64,000 nucleotides of DNA from assembly GCA_020796225.1 (NCBI GenBank), contig CM036758.1, positions 67,531,274 to 67,595,273 of the forward strand, read 5' to 3'. How positions within the stretch are numbered: position 1 is the first letter of the stretch; the number at the start of each line of letters is the position of its first letter. A model generated the notes under the pieces. The model made no database searches and had not been told where the DNA came from. It saw only the letters and a program-made list of their open reading frames with translations. A program made the translations under genes and the position numbers. This DNA is from Arion vulgaris (lineage: Eukaryota > Mollusca > Gastropoda > Stylommatophora > Arionidae). Below are positions 19,905-32,400 of this stretch, one piece after another.

Positions 19905-20260
19905 TGGTAATGTTTAAGCAGTTGTCACATAAGGCTAGTAGTATGATGAAGTACATGGGGGCTAAATAACATTGTACAGAACAAGGTATTAGACGGAATC
20001 GCACAACATATAGAACAATTAAGCAGACGTCACATAAGGCTAGTAGTTTGATGAAGTACATGGGGGCTAAATAACATTATACAGAACAAGGTAATAGACG
20101 GAATCGCACAACATATATAACAATCAAGCACACGTCACATAAGGCTAGTAGTTTGATGAAGTCATGAGCTAAATAACATTGTACAGAACAAGGTATTAGC
20201 AAATGCTCACATAAACAATTAAGAGCTCATAAGGCTAGTAGTTTGATGAAGTGAAATTTA
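19905..20260. repeat. Tandem repeat, unit about 100-105 bp, about 3.5 copies
   Basis: The unit includes GTCACATAAGGCTAGTAGTT, TGATGAAGTACATGGGGGCT and AGACGGAATCGCACAACATA. A further copy lies at 20500-20600, separated from the array by a SINE D at 20270-20500. Confidence 0.85.
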
Positions 20261-20269
20261 AATCGTGGC

Positions 20270-20500
20270 ATATCCTTAACAGTACATCGCCATCAACCAC
20301 AGTAAACAAGTCGTTGATTTTCTAGGCACCACTTATACGTTCAGTAGTTGGCCATTGCTTTCTGAGCAGGGAGGTCTATTTCTATGTTTCCTAAAAATCT
20401 CACTGCAACAAATTTGCTTCCAAACTGCCAGCCATAGAGTTTGAACCAGATACGCTTGGGTCGTGGTCGAGCTCACTGCCTCTTAAGCTATAGGTGCCCA
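20270..20500 (-). repeat. SINE D inside the 100-bp tandem repeat
   Basis: Contains CATCAACCACAGTAAACAAG and GGCCATTGCTTTCTGAGCAG; splits the tandem array. Confidence 0.75.
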
Positions 20501-20589
20501 CTAACTATCAATGTACAGAACAAGTTGTTAGACGGAATGGTGCAACATATAGAACAGTTATGCAGGCGCCATTTAAGGCTAGTATTTTG

Positions 20590-20815
20590 ATGAAATGAAT
20601 GAAAATCGTGGCATATCCTTTACAGGACGTCATCATCAACCACAGTTAATGAGTCATCAATTTTCTAGGTACCACTTATACGTTCAATAGTTTGCCATTG
20701 CTTTCTTAACAGTGAGGTCTATTTTTACTGCAAAAATCCACGGAAACAAATTTGCTTCCAAACTGCCTGCCATGAAGTTTGAACCAGGTACTCTTGGGTT
20801 GTGATCGAGGCCACA
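20590..20815 (-). repeat. SINE D copy
   Basis: Second nearby copy: TCATCAACCACAGTTAATGA, TTTGCCATTGCTTTCTTAAC. Confidence 0.75.
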
Positions 20816-20865
20816 GACGAAAGAAATTTATAGAATGGGGTTTTGTGTGTGCTTCATAAACTTTA

Positions 20866-21115
20866 GTCGCATCTGCGGCTTAGGGGATAGTGACTCGGTC
20901 TATTAACCCCGACGTTTTGAGTTCGAATCACGTTGCGGACAGTTTGGTTGCAAATTGTTTGCGTGGATTTTACAAAAGGACGATGGTACCACCCATTCAG
21001 AAAGTAATGTCAAACTAATGAACGTAATATAATGTCTAGAAAAATGACAAACAGCATTAAAAAGCTGGGGTTGATTAGCAAAGTCCTGTAAAGTATATGC
21101 AATTAACTTTTTTCA
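20866..21115 (+). repeat. SINE C, near full length
   Basis: Head ATCTGCGGCTTAGGGGATAG, B-box-like GAGTTCGAATCACG, body TTTGGTTGCAAATTGTTTGC and tail CTGTAAAGTATATGCAATTA. Confidence 0.8.
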
Positions 21116-21678
21116 TAAACTCCACTATGCAACCAGATTGGGGGATTCTATAGGGTTGAAAAATTAAGGATGCATGTCCAAGGCTGTCGTCACTGTTGTG
21201 CATGTCATCACATACAAATCACAAAGAATGGTTAACAAGTCGATATGGAGCATTCGAAGAAAAGTATTTAGTACACAAATTATTCTTGACAAACAATTTA
21301 AAAAATAGATTACACAAAATTAAATTCTAATAACAAATATTTGGTAAGTACAAGTATAAGAGAAAAGTAAAATTATATTTGATTTCAGGAGATTGTATAG
21401 ATGCATTTTTGATATTTCATTGTAAATGAAAAAAAATGCAGAAATGCAAGTCAGATGATACATCATGGGAGGTAATTATCAGGCCCTTCCTCCCCCAAGG
21501 CACGTGGCAATTATCAATTCAAGATCAAGTTCGGAATATCTTGTGTATACTTTATTAATAAACATTATATCATAAAATTTTCTCAACTATGGCATCTAAC
21601 GATGTTGCAATTCAAGATTGTCACAATGTAAGGCAGCTTCAATTTACAGTAATAATCCGGGACAGTTTCAATTAGGGG

Positions 21679-21745
21679 GTGTATGTGGCATAGAGGTGTA
21701 TGTGGCATAGAGGTGTATGTGGCATAGAGGTGTATGTGGCATAGA
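21679..21745 (+). repeat. 17-bp minisatellite, 4 copies, made from a SINE B head
   Basis: GTGTATGTGGCATAGAG starts at 21679, 21696, 21713 and 21730. The last copy runs straight into an intact SINE B body (GGTTAGGTGCTCGACTCTTG), so the unit is the 5' end of that SINE. Confidence 0.9.
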
Positions 21746-21925
21746 GGTTAGGTGCTCGACTCTTGTTCCAAAGGTACCCGGTTCACTCCCATGTGGAGCC
21801 ATTTAGATATTTTTCTAGAAATTCCTGATCTGTGTAGGTGAGATCAAATTCCTAGTCCTATTGGAGACGGATGATATTATGTAGGTACCATGTTCAATTT
21901 AAGCACATAAAATAACCCTTGACAG
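21728..21925 (+). repeat. SINE B copy
   Basis: Body with TCCAAAGGTACCCGGTTCAC, GATATTTTTCTAGAAATTCC and ATGTTCAATTTAAGCACATA. Confidence 0.75.
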
Positions 21926-22454
21926 TTCAAAATCGAAAAGAGTAGGCTAGTAAGCGCTCTGGCAAAATTCATTAGGAACGATTAAAAATAACATTCCTAC
22001 AAAACATCTTCACTATCTTAAAAAATTGCATCGATGACTCTGCGGTGCTGCCGTTGAGATCTTCCTGTGTAAGAAAGAGATTGGAGCATACCACATGGTT
22101 ACTCACCGAGGTGAAATGACGATGGTTCTATCAATTAATCAAACAAGAATTTTATGTATATAAAAATGGTTCTGCCAGAAATGCACAAATGTCCGAGTTG
22201 AAAATGAGAGGGGTGTCATTATTATAAAACTATAGAACAGGAACACTTATGATCAATTGTGATTGGAAAATACCGCAACCGCTTAAAGCAGAAGCAAGAG
22301 GCATGCCGCAAACATCCTAACTAAATATAAAACCCAGACAGAAGCAAATTGTCATCTTCATTTCTTTGCACAAAAACTGAAAATAATATGTTAGCCTTCA
22401 CAAAGTCAGAATTTTTTATTTCCGATTCGAGTCCTTCTTCTTTGTGATCGCTAA

Positions 22455-22720
22455 TTTGATGATTATACCTTCAGACGCGTTCTTAAGATGAAGTCGATTT
22501 GTCTGGAACCATGTAGTTTTGAATGTAGTGTTGCATTGTAGAGTCAGCCTTCCTTTCTAGGGAGGACATACAGGGACAGTCTTGCAGGACATGTTCTGTG
22601 GTTTGATCAGCAGAGACACAGAAGGGATGGGAACAATCGTAGTCTGTTTAGGTGTTATTTGAGTCCTGATTTCTGGCAGTCAGACTTTTAGACTAGAGTT
22701 GTTTTCTGCTTTTCTACTGC
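22455..22720 (-). mobile_element. LINE RNase H tail
   Basis: Reverse complement of the block at 40957-41260 (shared TCGACTTCATC...AAGAACGCGTCT). Contains an ACAGTCTTGCAGGACATGTT CxxC-type coding trace. Confidence 0.55.
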
Positions 22721-22819
22721 ATGGTATTACGTCACATATTACATTTAATGTTAGCGTTTACATAAATGATAAATTACAGTTTTACACATATATTATATGG
22801 CATGTTATTATTTACAAAA

Positions 22820-23060
22820 AGGCCGGTCATGCAAAAGATGGACTTCGGAGATAACAGAGGTGACAAAAGACAATATGTAGCGCACACGAAAGCCTGTTCT
22901 AGAAATCTCTTCTTACCCTGAAGCTGTGAGGCAAATCAGGATTGGAGAAAAGAAAGACAAGGCGCATAGAGAGACTCGTCCAGATTTCTCCTTTTTCAAC
23001 ATGACGCTGAAAGACAAAACAGGATTAGAGAATAGATCGATAGATTTACATAATTATATT
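22820..23060. repeat. Interspersed repeat L
   Basis: Closely matches 29930-30105 (GTGAGGCAAATCAGGATTGG, AGACAAGGCGCATAGA). Shorter pieces occur at 18485-18560, 30430-30540, 31540-31620 and 60430-60670. Confidence 0.6.
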
Positions 23061-23344
23061 TGTCCTCGTTTACATAAATGTTAAATTTTACGTTTTACAG
23101 ATATATTTTACGTTACTGTTATAGAATTTGTATAGTTAACACCATATTTTCTTCTACATTGTTCTTCTCTTAATTGTCAGTTCACAGCACAAAATAGCTT
23201 TACTGAACTCTGTGTTTTCTTTAGGTCTTTCATAGAATCCATCAAATTTGGAAGTAGCCGCAGAATTCATCAAATTCGGAAGTAGCGACATCTTGGTTGG
23301 TCATAGTTTCTCCATGTCTATCCTGTTAGACATTACCTTGTGTT

Positions 23345-23406
23345 TTATTTCCGTCCTCGAGCAGCTACTGTTTTGCCTCCTCTGCCTTTAGTCCCTGGTT
23401 TGGTAC
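23345..23406 (-). CDS. CEP104: CEP104 terminal exon: basic C-terminus
   Basis: The acceptor is AATTCGCAG. It encodes (G)TKPGTKGRGGKTVAARGRK then TAA (23345-23347 on the plus strand). It is short and basic, like the vertebrate tail. The SKIP EB1-binding tetrapeptide found near the vertebrate C-terminus is not present; TKPG occupies the comparable place. AATAAA overlaps the stop codon. Confidence 0.85.
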
Positions 23407-26400
23407 CTGCGAATTAATAAAAATAGCAGATAATGTCAGTATTAAGAAAATGTGAATACTTAAGAATGAGAAATTAAAACAGTTAAAACAAAAATTGCTA
23501 CTGCACTGCAGATAACTGCTCATTCTCTTACAAACATTGCTACTGCACTGCAGACAACTGCTCAAAAGAGAAATGTAATAACAAAGTAAGGTAGATTTAT
23601 ATATGTTTATATGGCCTTTCTCATCTTTCAGTTTCAGTTTGGAATATCTTCATTGCACTCCGGACATGTCCATAGATGCTCTTATCTCCTTTGCAATATC
23701 TCCAACAGCATCCAGCGACTGACCGTAGCAGTTTGATTCTGTTTCGAATCTGGACAGTGCTGTTCTGTTCATTTTTTAAGAGATCTTTAGGATTGTTACA
23801 GGAGCTATGGAGTTTGTCCTTTTCGCGCAATACTCTTGGCAGGTGGCGTGCCACTTCTATGGAGAGGGACCGACTCATATGTGGTAAAACCCGATGCAAT
23901 GAAGTCAATCCTTTAGCCTTAGACCCTTAATCCAAGTCATTGCAAGGTATTATATAAAGATTCATTATTTTCCAGCATGCATCGAAAGGTATGCACACTT
24001 GTAGTTTTCCCAGCAAGCTTGTTGTCAACACCTCATCTGCTCTGTGTCACAGGAATTTCTGCCAACTAAGACAATGTTTGATTCCAAGTTTCATCGGTAG
24101 CAGAATTCCATCCCATCAATGGTCAAGTCCCAATCATGAAACAAACGTGGTCTCTATCAAGATCAATTGTTCATATTATCGAAGTCAACATTTCAAATCT
24201 TTGACTACCGCTAATGTCTGCTTCTCCAGGACACACTGCGGGGAATTGCAGCAGCATGATCTTGACCAGTATGATCCCTAGTCCTTACTCTTTGACCGAA
24301 ATAAAAAATTGACATTGCACCACCGTCTAGAAAATTAAGATTCTAATGTAGGAAAGAAGAACTCTTTTTCATACCTCAAGGTATAATTGGAAATATGATG
24401 TTAGCGCCCATATTTTTCACTGACTGTTGGCACATAATGGCTGATGTGGTCAACATCCCGCCAGCTGCCCTTCTTAACGCTTTTTCTGGTACCCAATTGA
24501 GGCTGGGATGACCTAAGAGCCATTACGATCTGAAAAATATTCCACGCCTACTGCGGAATTGAACCCTGACCACATGTCTAAGAAGAAAGTTCCCCAACAA
24601 CTAAGGCACAGCTCTCGATTTTAATGTGCATGTGCATATTTTGTTTTATATGGATGTATCTACCATTTGTGCTCATCCATGCAGACCCTTATCACCGCTT
24701 ACTCACCTACTGCTCCTCCAGGTGGCTTGTTCAAAGCTAGCAGCCTTCGAGGATTCTGCTTACATCCAGTCTTGCTCATCAAATGTTCCTTCCATCCATC
24801 TTCACCTTGTGAGAAATTCTCATGACACAGTGGACAATGATTCATCCCAGGCTTGGACTCTGAGAAACAACAGTTAAGCAATTACGAAGTGCGTATAATT
24901 TTTGTAATTATTTTCTTTAGTGCGATTTTACACAACGGTGTACTGTATGCAACTAAAATAGAGGTGTTCTTTAAACTTTCCAATGCTATGTTCCTGTAGG
25001 ATCCACTGAAGGGCATAGTTGGTTGATTTGGTTGATTTATTCTTAAGGATATATTATATTAACACTTTCAGTGCCACACCTTTTTCAACCAAGTCTGGCC
25101 CACTGCCACACTATTTTTTGGATATCATCAGTTTTCAGGGTGATAATTTCAAAAAACATATAAAATAAACTAATAAACATAGGACTTTGAGACTCTGGTA
25201 TAATGTTCATATATGAATTGGCTTTACGATTTGGACATTATCGTGTGACCTTGGAATACGTGACCTTGGCGGCCATCTTGGATTTAACCTATTTTTGCCA
25301 AAAACAAGGGTACAATCAAAAATAATTCTTAAGAAATAGATAATTGATCTCAAAACTAGAGAAAGTTATCAAATATGTTAGATGACATGATATGAAACAT
25401 TATTTTATGCTTATCTGGTATGTAGCATGTATTTTTAGTGTCATTTGTGTACCTACAAGTTGTCTGATTTTTTGCACAAAATAAAAATTGTGAAAAAAGA
25501 TAGTTTTGGTTATTGTTGTTATTTATAAGCATAATACATGTAGTTATGTCTTGACATGTACAGTACTACTGACCTGTATATATGTACATTATATTTACAA
25601 TATAATCCAAGAATTATTGCTGCAACTGCTGTTGGCGTCGCTCCAAACGTGCACAGAATTTGGTATCGGTTTCTGCTCATGACTTTCGTGAATGGCGTCT
25701 GGGTAAGCCAATGAGTAGTTTCCCAATAATCATATAATGCAGGTTTTTTTTACACAATCCCATTGCAATTTGAAGACCAATAAAAGCTTCAACTTCCTCA
25801 AATGATGTAGACTTCCACTTCTGCTTACGGGATCTACCAGAATAGCTGTTGCTGTTAGCATGTTGTTCTGCATAACGATTCGTTTCTTGAACAATTAGGC
25901 TGATTACATCATCGGTAAAGTACAGTCTGAAATAATCTCTCACTGAAAAATTTGTGGTGTTTACTTGACTGCCCTGTTCAAGACCATATTGTGGAACCCA
26001 CTTCTGTTCAAAAACATCATGTTCACTCTAAAAAATGATCCAATTCCATTTGTTTTCTGCTTGATTTGGTCTAGCAGTGACAGTGCCACGCCCCGTTTTC
26101 GAGATGAGGGTCCATCACCTACGCCTACACCACTGGGAATATCCGCGATCGATCTATAAATATCGTCACGTGAATCAAAGTCCAAATCTATCACATTCAG
26201 ATCCCGTTTGGTCACTATCACTGGCTAAAATGTCCGAATCGGAGTCATTTTGGACATTACTAACATCAGCTACATCGCTCATTTTGAAGATCGTTGTTTA
26301 CTTATGAAAGATCGCGAAAAATTCAATAAAAATCGGACTTACTGTATTTTTAACATGCGCTCGCTAGATCCGCCATTTTGGAAAGCTACTCTGAACAATA

Positions 26401-29400
26401 CGAAACTAGTTCGTAATGTAATAACGTGTACTGTAAGCAAAACTACCTGTTTTAAAAGTCGTATCTCCCGAGGACAAAAGTCGTCCGTGGCATCGAAAGG
26501 GAGTTCAACCTTCGCCAACTTTTGTCGTCGGTATCACTGAAAGTGTTAATAATGAACATAAAATTAAACAAATTCAGGAGAAGTGATGAAATAAGAGAAA
26601 TGTCTGGTTAACCACTAGTAACAACTGTTATAAGAAGGAGAAGATGGGCATATTTTTGGCATACTCTGAGATGGAATGATCAGAGAATACCAAAGCAGGC
26701 AATGAAGTGGGAGGCAAAGGGTTCAAGCTAGAAATGAGCCCTAGGGAAACCCTGAAACAAACTTTGCAGAGAGAGGCAAGAAATATCAGACTCGATTCCA
26801 ATCAAGAGTTCGGTAAAACTTGTTAACTGGATGACAGTTATATATTTTTCAAGCTAGAAAATGTGAACAAAAATTAAATCCGCCTCATCACATTTCTCAA
26901 TTAGTTAGTCTATTTTTGTATATTGTCTTTCCCCAGGTGGATGATGGAATTGGTTGTCCATTCTTGCTGTTAAGCGTAGGGGTGGGATCTTTAATTTGCG
27001 TTCCAGAGCCATATGAGTCGCCATTGTTGTGGTATATCCTTGTTTATTTAGTGTGGTCGATCCATCTTTTTATTGGTATTCCCTTGGCTCTAGTACCTGA
27101 TCTCATGCTGTTATTGGTGGTTGGTTAAATCTCAAATATTGATTCATAATTGAATTTTTAATGAATTTTCTTACAAATACTGTTGCAGGGTTATTTCCTT
27201 TGCCCTAGGAATTCAGTTGGGACATTGTCTGAAATGATGGGACTAAAAATAAGAAACACCTGTAAGGTGAAAAAGCGAACACATTAATTCGACCACAGAA
27301 TGTTTATTAAATTCTGTAATTACCATTTGAAATGTTACTTACGATTGCATGCCTTGTCTGCCACGTGCTGGTCAAATTCTGACCTAGATATAGCTTCTGT
27401 GCAACGAGGACATCTATTGAAGTTAGATTTGGTTTCACATTCTGTAAGCATATGGTCTGTGTATGTTGCTATTTCCACTACCTGCAAGGAGAACAGGGAG
27501 TGTGAGATGATAGTATTTAAATCAGTTATCAGAGGACTATCCTCTTAGCACTCCGGACATGTCCATAGGTGCTCTATCTCCGCCTAAACAAATCCAGCAG
27601 TGTCCAGTGAGTGAACATGCCAGTTCGATGTTAATTAATCAATCTCTTTACATATTTGGTATGTCGTTCTTTTCAGGCTGCACCAATATTGACACCCATC
27701 TCTCTCAATCTGGTCAGCGAGTGGGATTCACAGCCCTGAAACTCCTCTGTTCGGAAAGACTCTCTCAATGCATTAAGAATGTCATTACGACCCATGGCAG
27801 TAACCCTCTGATATTGTAGCCAAGGCAGTCATTCTATCAGTTCGTTCATTACCACTAATTTCTGCATGCCCAGGGACAAAAATGAAGGTGATTTCTCTGA
27901 TCATTGTCTGTAGCAGTACCTCCACCCAGTTTCGTCTCACCATTCCTGATTCAACTTTACAAATCATACTCATGGAGTCACTGAGTATGCAAACACAAGA
28001 GTAGTTATTCTTCTTCTTCTTAAGCTTGCTCGCTATAAATTCAGGCGTGGTCAGGGTGTCTGATATGACGCTTCTGACTGATTTTAGCGTGAAGGCCTGC
28101 CTTCTCCGACTTCAGAGGTGAGAGTAGTTATACAGTGCTCAGTTGGACTACAGGTTTCCTGATCCTTCACTTGGGGATCTAAACTGCAAGTACCTCAGAA
28201 GTTGAAGAAAGGCTTGCCTGAATGGTGAGGGACACTGATAAGTAAAACATGTCTTTACACAAAAAATCAGCCAAAAGTGCTATATTAGGCATCCTGACTA
28301 CGTCTAAATTCATAGCAGGCCAAAAGAAATCACTTAATTATATTTCACAGCGTAAAATGTCTATTGGTTAGTGCAATGATTTTGTTACTTGATTTAGTCA
28401 CTGATAAAGAAATACTGTTTATTTATATATATAGATATATCTCTTTATATATTTTTGTATTTATTCCATTTTAAAAAAATACCTGTTTGCAGTTGGCACA
28501 TCTCTTCAACATCGGACAGTTCTTCCAGTAATGAAGATCCAGACCTTCTTCTGTGAAACTTTCATTCTTTTCACCACAGAAAATACAAGTACTGATGGCA
28601 AACAGAAACTCATAAGTTGGTATTTACACAGAGAAAATTGTAGAAAAGCTAATTATTGTTAATATTTACACTAACAATTTAGAAAAGTAAAGTTAGCGAT
28701 GACTGACCGGAAGCATTGCAAGACAGGCACTGTTTTGGAACCCGAGGGAAAGAGGAGTAGGAAAGGCCTAGACATACCTGGAGAAGAGAGCTAGAGGCTG
28801 ATATTAAAAGGATAGGTAAAACATGGAAAGAATTGGAAGGGATGGCAGGAGAGAGGAAGAGCTGGAAGAAGTTTATTGAAGACCTGTGCTCTGCTGGGAG
28901 TTGAAATGTGCAGAAGAAAAGAAAGTTAGCGACAGCTTGTAGAGAATATAAAGTTAACTGTAGTTTTCCACACTTTGAATGGTTTTTTTGCTAGTTTCGT
29001 CGATGTACCAACATTTTTTTACTGTTCTATGCAGAATTTTAAGCATACACCGCCATTTCCAGGAGTGAAATTGAGGATTCTGAGCAAAACTGAGCATTCA
29101 TTGGGACTTTGTATGACTGTCTCTTAAGATCAACTTTGCCAAACATGATCATAGACTAAGTACGTATATATGATTTTTATTATTATCATATTAGGTCTGT
29201 GATATAAAATTAAGATATTTGCCTCGTGCTCCAAAGGTACGTGGTTCACTTCCCACATGGAGGACCAGGATATTTTCCCAGAGATCCCTGGTCTCAATGG
29301 ACATGAGATTGAGTTCCTAATCCGGAGATGGATGATAAAACGTAGGTCCCATATTCAAGTTGAGCACGATAAAAATTTGGGTCATTCACAAAGTTACATC

Positions 29401-32400
29401 AGGGACCCTAGTTGGTTCTACAGAGTTTATGTACTGCAGATGAGATCTTCCTGTGTAAGTAAGAGATAAGAGCACACATGGTTATTCACCAAAGTGCAAT
29501 GATGATGGTCCTATCAATCAATCAATCAATCAATCTATTATAATAAAATAATTTCGCTTAATTTTAGACAGAAGTTCACAGTAATAATAATCTTCTATGT
29601 TGCTCTTTTGTCTGTCTACAGATCGCAACATCAATAGCTTCAATGAACTGTATGATTCACTTCACATCATTCATACAACCACTCAGTTTTGGAAGAAGCG
29701 TTATAACAGTTGGGAATATTTTTTCCTGTAGAGTCAACATGAACGAAGAATGTGGTCCTCTGGACTGAGTCCACAATGGCATAAGTAGGTTTAGAAATGT
29801 AGACATCAGGAAAAATGTGGGTACAACATCAGTACTGAACTTCCACCATAGAAAATAAAAAAGAAAGCTAATGGCATCATTTAAAAAGAACCAAAAAATA
29901 AAAGACAGTGAGACGACGAAAGACACTGTTTATGAAGCGCATACAAAAGTCAGTTCTTGACACATCTTCTTACGCTGAAACTGTGAGGCAAATCAGGATT
30001 GGAGAAAAAATAGAAAGACAAGGCGCATAGAAAGGCTCGCTCCAGGTGTCTATTTTTTCAACATCACACTGAAAGGCAAAACAACATTAGAGAATAGATA
30101 GATAAATAGAAAAGTTAAATGACGGCAACATTTAGTAAACAAAATGATAGAAAATGGCAAAATTTACAAGAAACAAAAGGAGTGAACAATATTAAAAAGA
30201 GAAACTCACTTGTCCACTGTAAACATTGATAAATCATCATCATCCTTGGATGGTTTTGTTTTGCCTTTTGCTTTCATGTCTGCTCTTTTCTAACATGGTG
30301 AATTGTATGATATTAATATAAGGCATACCAAATGTTTGAAATAGGAAGAAAAATATGTGAAATATATGAACATTGGTTATTAGTTCTTCTTCTTCTTCAT
30401 TGATGCAGAGTTGCATAGACTCAAATGTCATGTTGTTTACATTTTCTTTTCTCCAATCCTGTTTTGCCTAACAGCACCAGGATAAGAAAAGATTATTGAA
30501 CAGGTTTTTTGTGAGCGCTTCATAAACAGTGTTTTTCATTGTCTCTCTTATCTCTGTGGTGGCATCTGTGACCTAAGGGACAGTGATTTGGTCTATTAAC
30601 CCCGACGTTCTGAGTTCGAATCACGGACAGTTTGGTTGCAAATTGTTTCGCGTGGATTTTTAAAAAAGGACAATGACACCACCCTTTCTTCTTCGATCGT
30701 TCTAGGCCTGTTTTAATCATTCTCTTTGTGATATATAAAGAGACAAACATCAGAACGTAATGTACGTGCACCAACCTTCAGCACCTATTTGAGCACAGTT
30801 GCTTATCCTTCGGTGGGGTGTTCGATTTCAGCCAGCTAGCACCACCCTTTCAGAAAACAATGGCAAACTACTGAACGTAATAATGCCTAGAAAAATCACA
30901 AACAGCGTTAAAAAGCTGGGGTTGATTCGCAACGTCCTGTAAAGGATATGCAATTAACTAACTCTTATCCCTGAGGTCTAACTTTTGCATGGACTGCCTT
31001 TTGCTTTGTATCCACTGTATCGAGAATAAACATTGCTCTTTGAGGTGCAGTCTGTTAGGTAATCTGCTTATGTGGCGAACCATTTAATTTGTTGTTTCTT
31101 GATGAAGTTCAGTACTGATGTTCTGTTTACCTTTTTATAAGGGTAAATATGGTAAGAATGCAATCGACTCTGCAGTCCCATGTATACAAAATTCAAGATA
31201 AGAGTTCAGCCATGTGTAGATATGAACAGGCACCCTAGACTGCAAAGCACATACTTTTTTTTTTTTTCAATCCAGAAGCACTTGAGCTTTTCAGCTCTTG
31301 CACGTGCCATGGACATCTAAGATCTTGTTGTGCACTAACACCGTAAATCTGGAATCTGTGTTTTCTGCCATCCGGAATTGAACCCGCACACACAGAGGGA
31401 TAGTCACCCGTAGTCCACGCTACGAACACGCTGGGCAGACGGGCAAAGCAGATATAAGACTGTTCGAATATACTTGTAATATGTTTAGGCAAGCTCACTG
31501 GCTCAGTGAAATAACACTAGAAAAAACTTCACGAATCTCTTTGTCTTTTTTCTTCTTTTCTCTAATTCTGTTTTGCCTCACAGCTCCAGGATAAGAAGAT
31601 TCATACAAACAGATTTTGCTTGCGCTACACAAAGCACAAACTCTGTAGCTCCGGCAACAGTCCTAGGGATCTCATAAACAAAACTGCACATGTGTCTCAG
31701 TCCTGATTCAAACTCATAACCTTCAGTACAACAGGCAAACGACTTAACCACTTTGCCACTGAGACCCCCTTCACAAACAGCATTTTTTGCTGCCTCTGTT
31801 ATCTCTAAGGTCCATCTTTTGCGTGGATGGCCTAAACTATTTGTGAGCTATGAAAAACAGTGAAATTTATACAAGAGATAATATTGAATATAAAGACAAT
31901 ATTTCTCATGAACAAAAGGAAGGAATGAACAAAAATAGCTTTCAGTTGCAACAGGAAAGTAACTTTAAAGCAGAAACTGGTGCTCTAAAAAGTGCACAAG
32001 AAAATCAAAAGAAAAGAATACAGACACAAACTGTGTTTTTTTACCAAATTAAATACAAATAAAAAATACAAATAAGATTCAGACCTTTATCAACGGATGT
32101 CTTGCGGATTTTCAGACTGAGATGGTAGGATAGAGTTACAAACACAGACCTTTGGATAAGATCCGGACAGGAACCCATGATGACCCAGGTTAAGAGGAGA
32201 AAAATGGCGATGGGTTGGGAATACCTTACGGAAGACACAGTTGAGTGTCACTTGATAAGCACTTGAGTGGAACCCGCAAGGAAAATGAAAAGAGGACGCC
32301 TAAACAGACCTGGAGACGAAGTGTTCTTGAGGAACTGAGGAGTGCTCGACTATCCTGGGAGACCATAAAGAAAACAGCTAGATCCACTTATCCATCCTCA

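Larger units (their letters stand above)
14883..23344. other. Intergenic region between USP1 and CEP104
   Basis: About 8.5 kb between convergent stop codons. It consists of SINE A, the 58-bp minisatellite, a LINE cluster, SINEs A, B, C and D, repeat K, a roughly 100-bp tandem repeat and other short repeats. Bases 21930-22440 and 22720-22820 show nothing recognisable. No host gene was found. Confidence 0.7.

Noticed and set aside
31850..32062. 70-codon Lys/Glu/Gln-rich open frame
   Set aside because: Its start matches the LINE 3' region at 18236-18290; probably retroelement tail with no exon boundaries.
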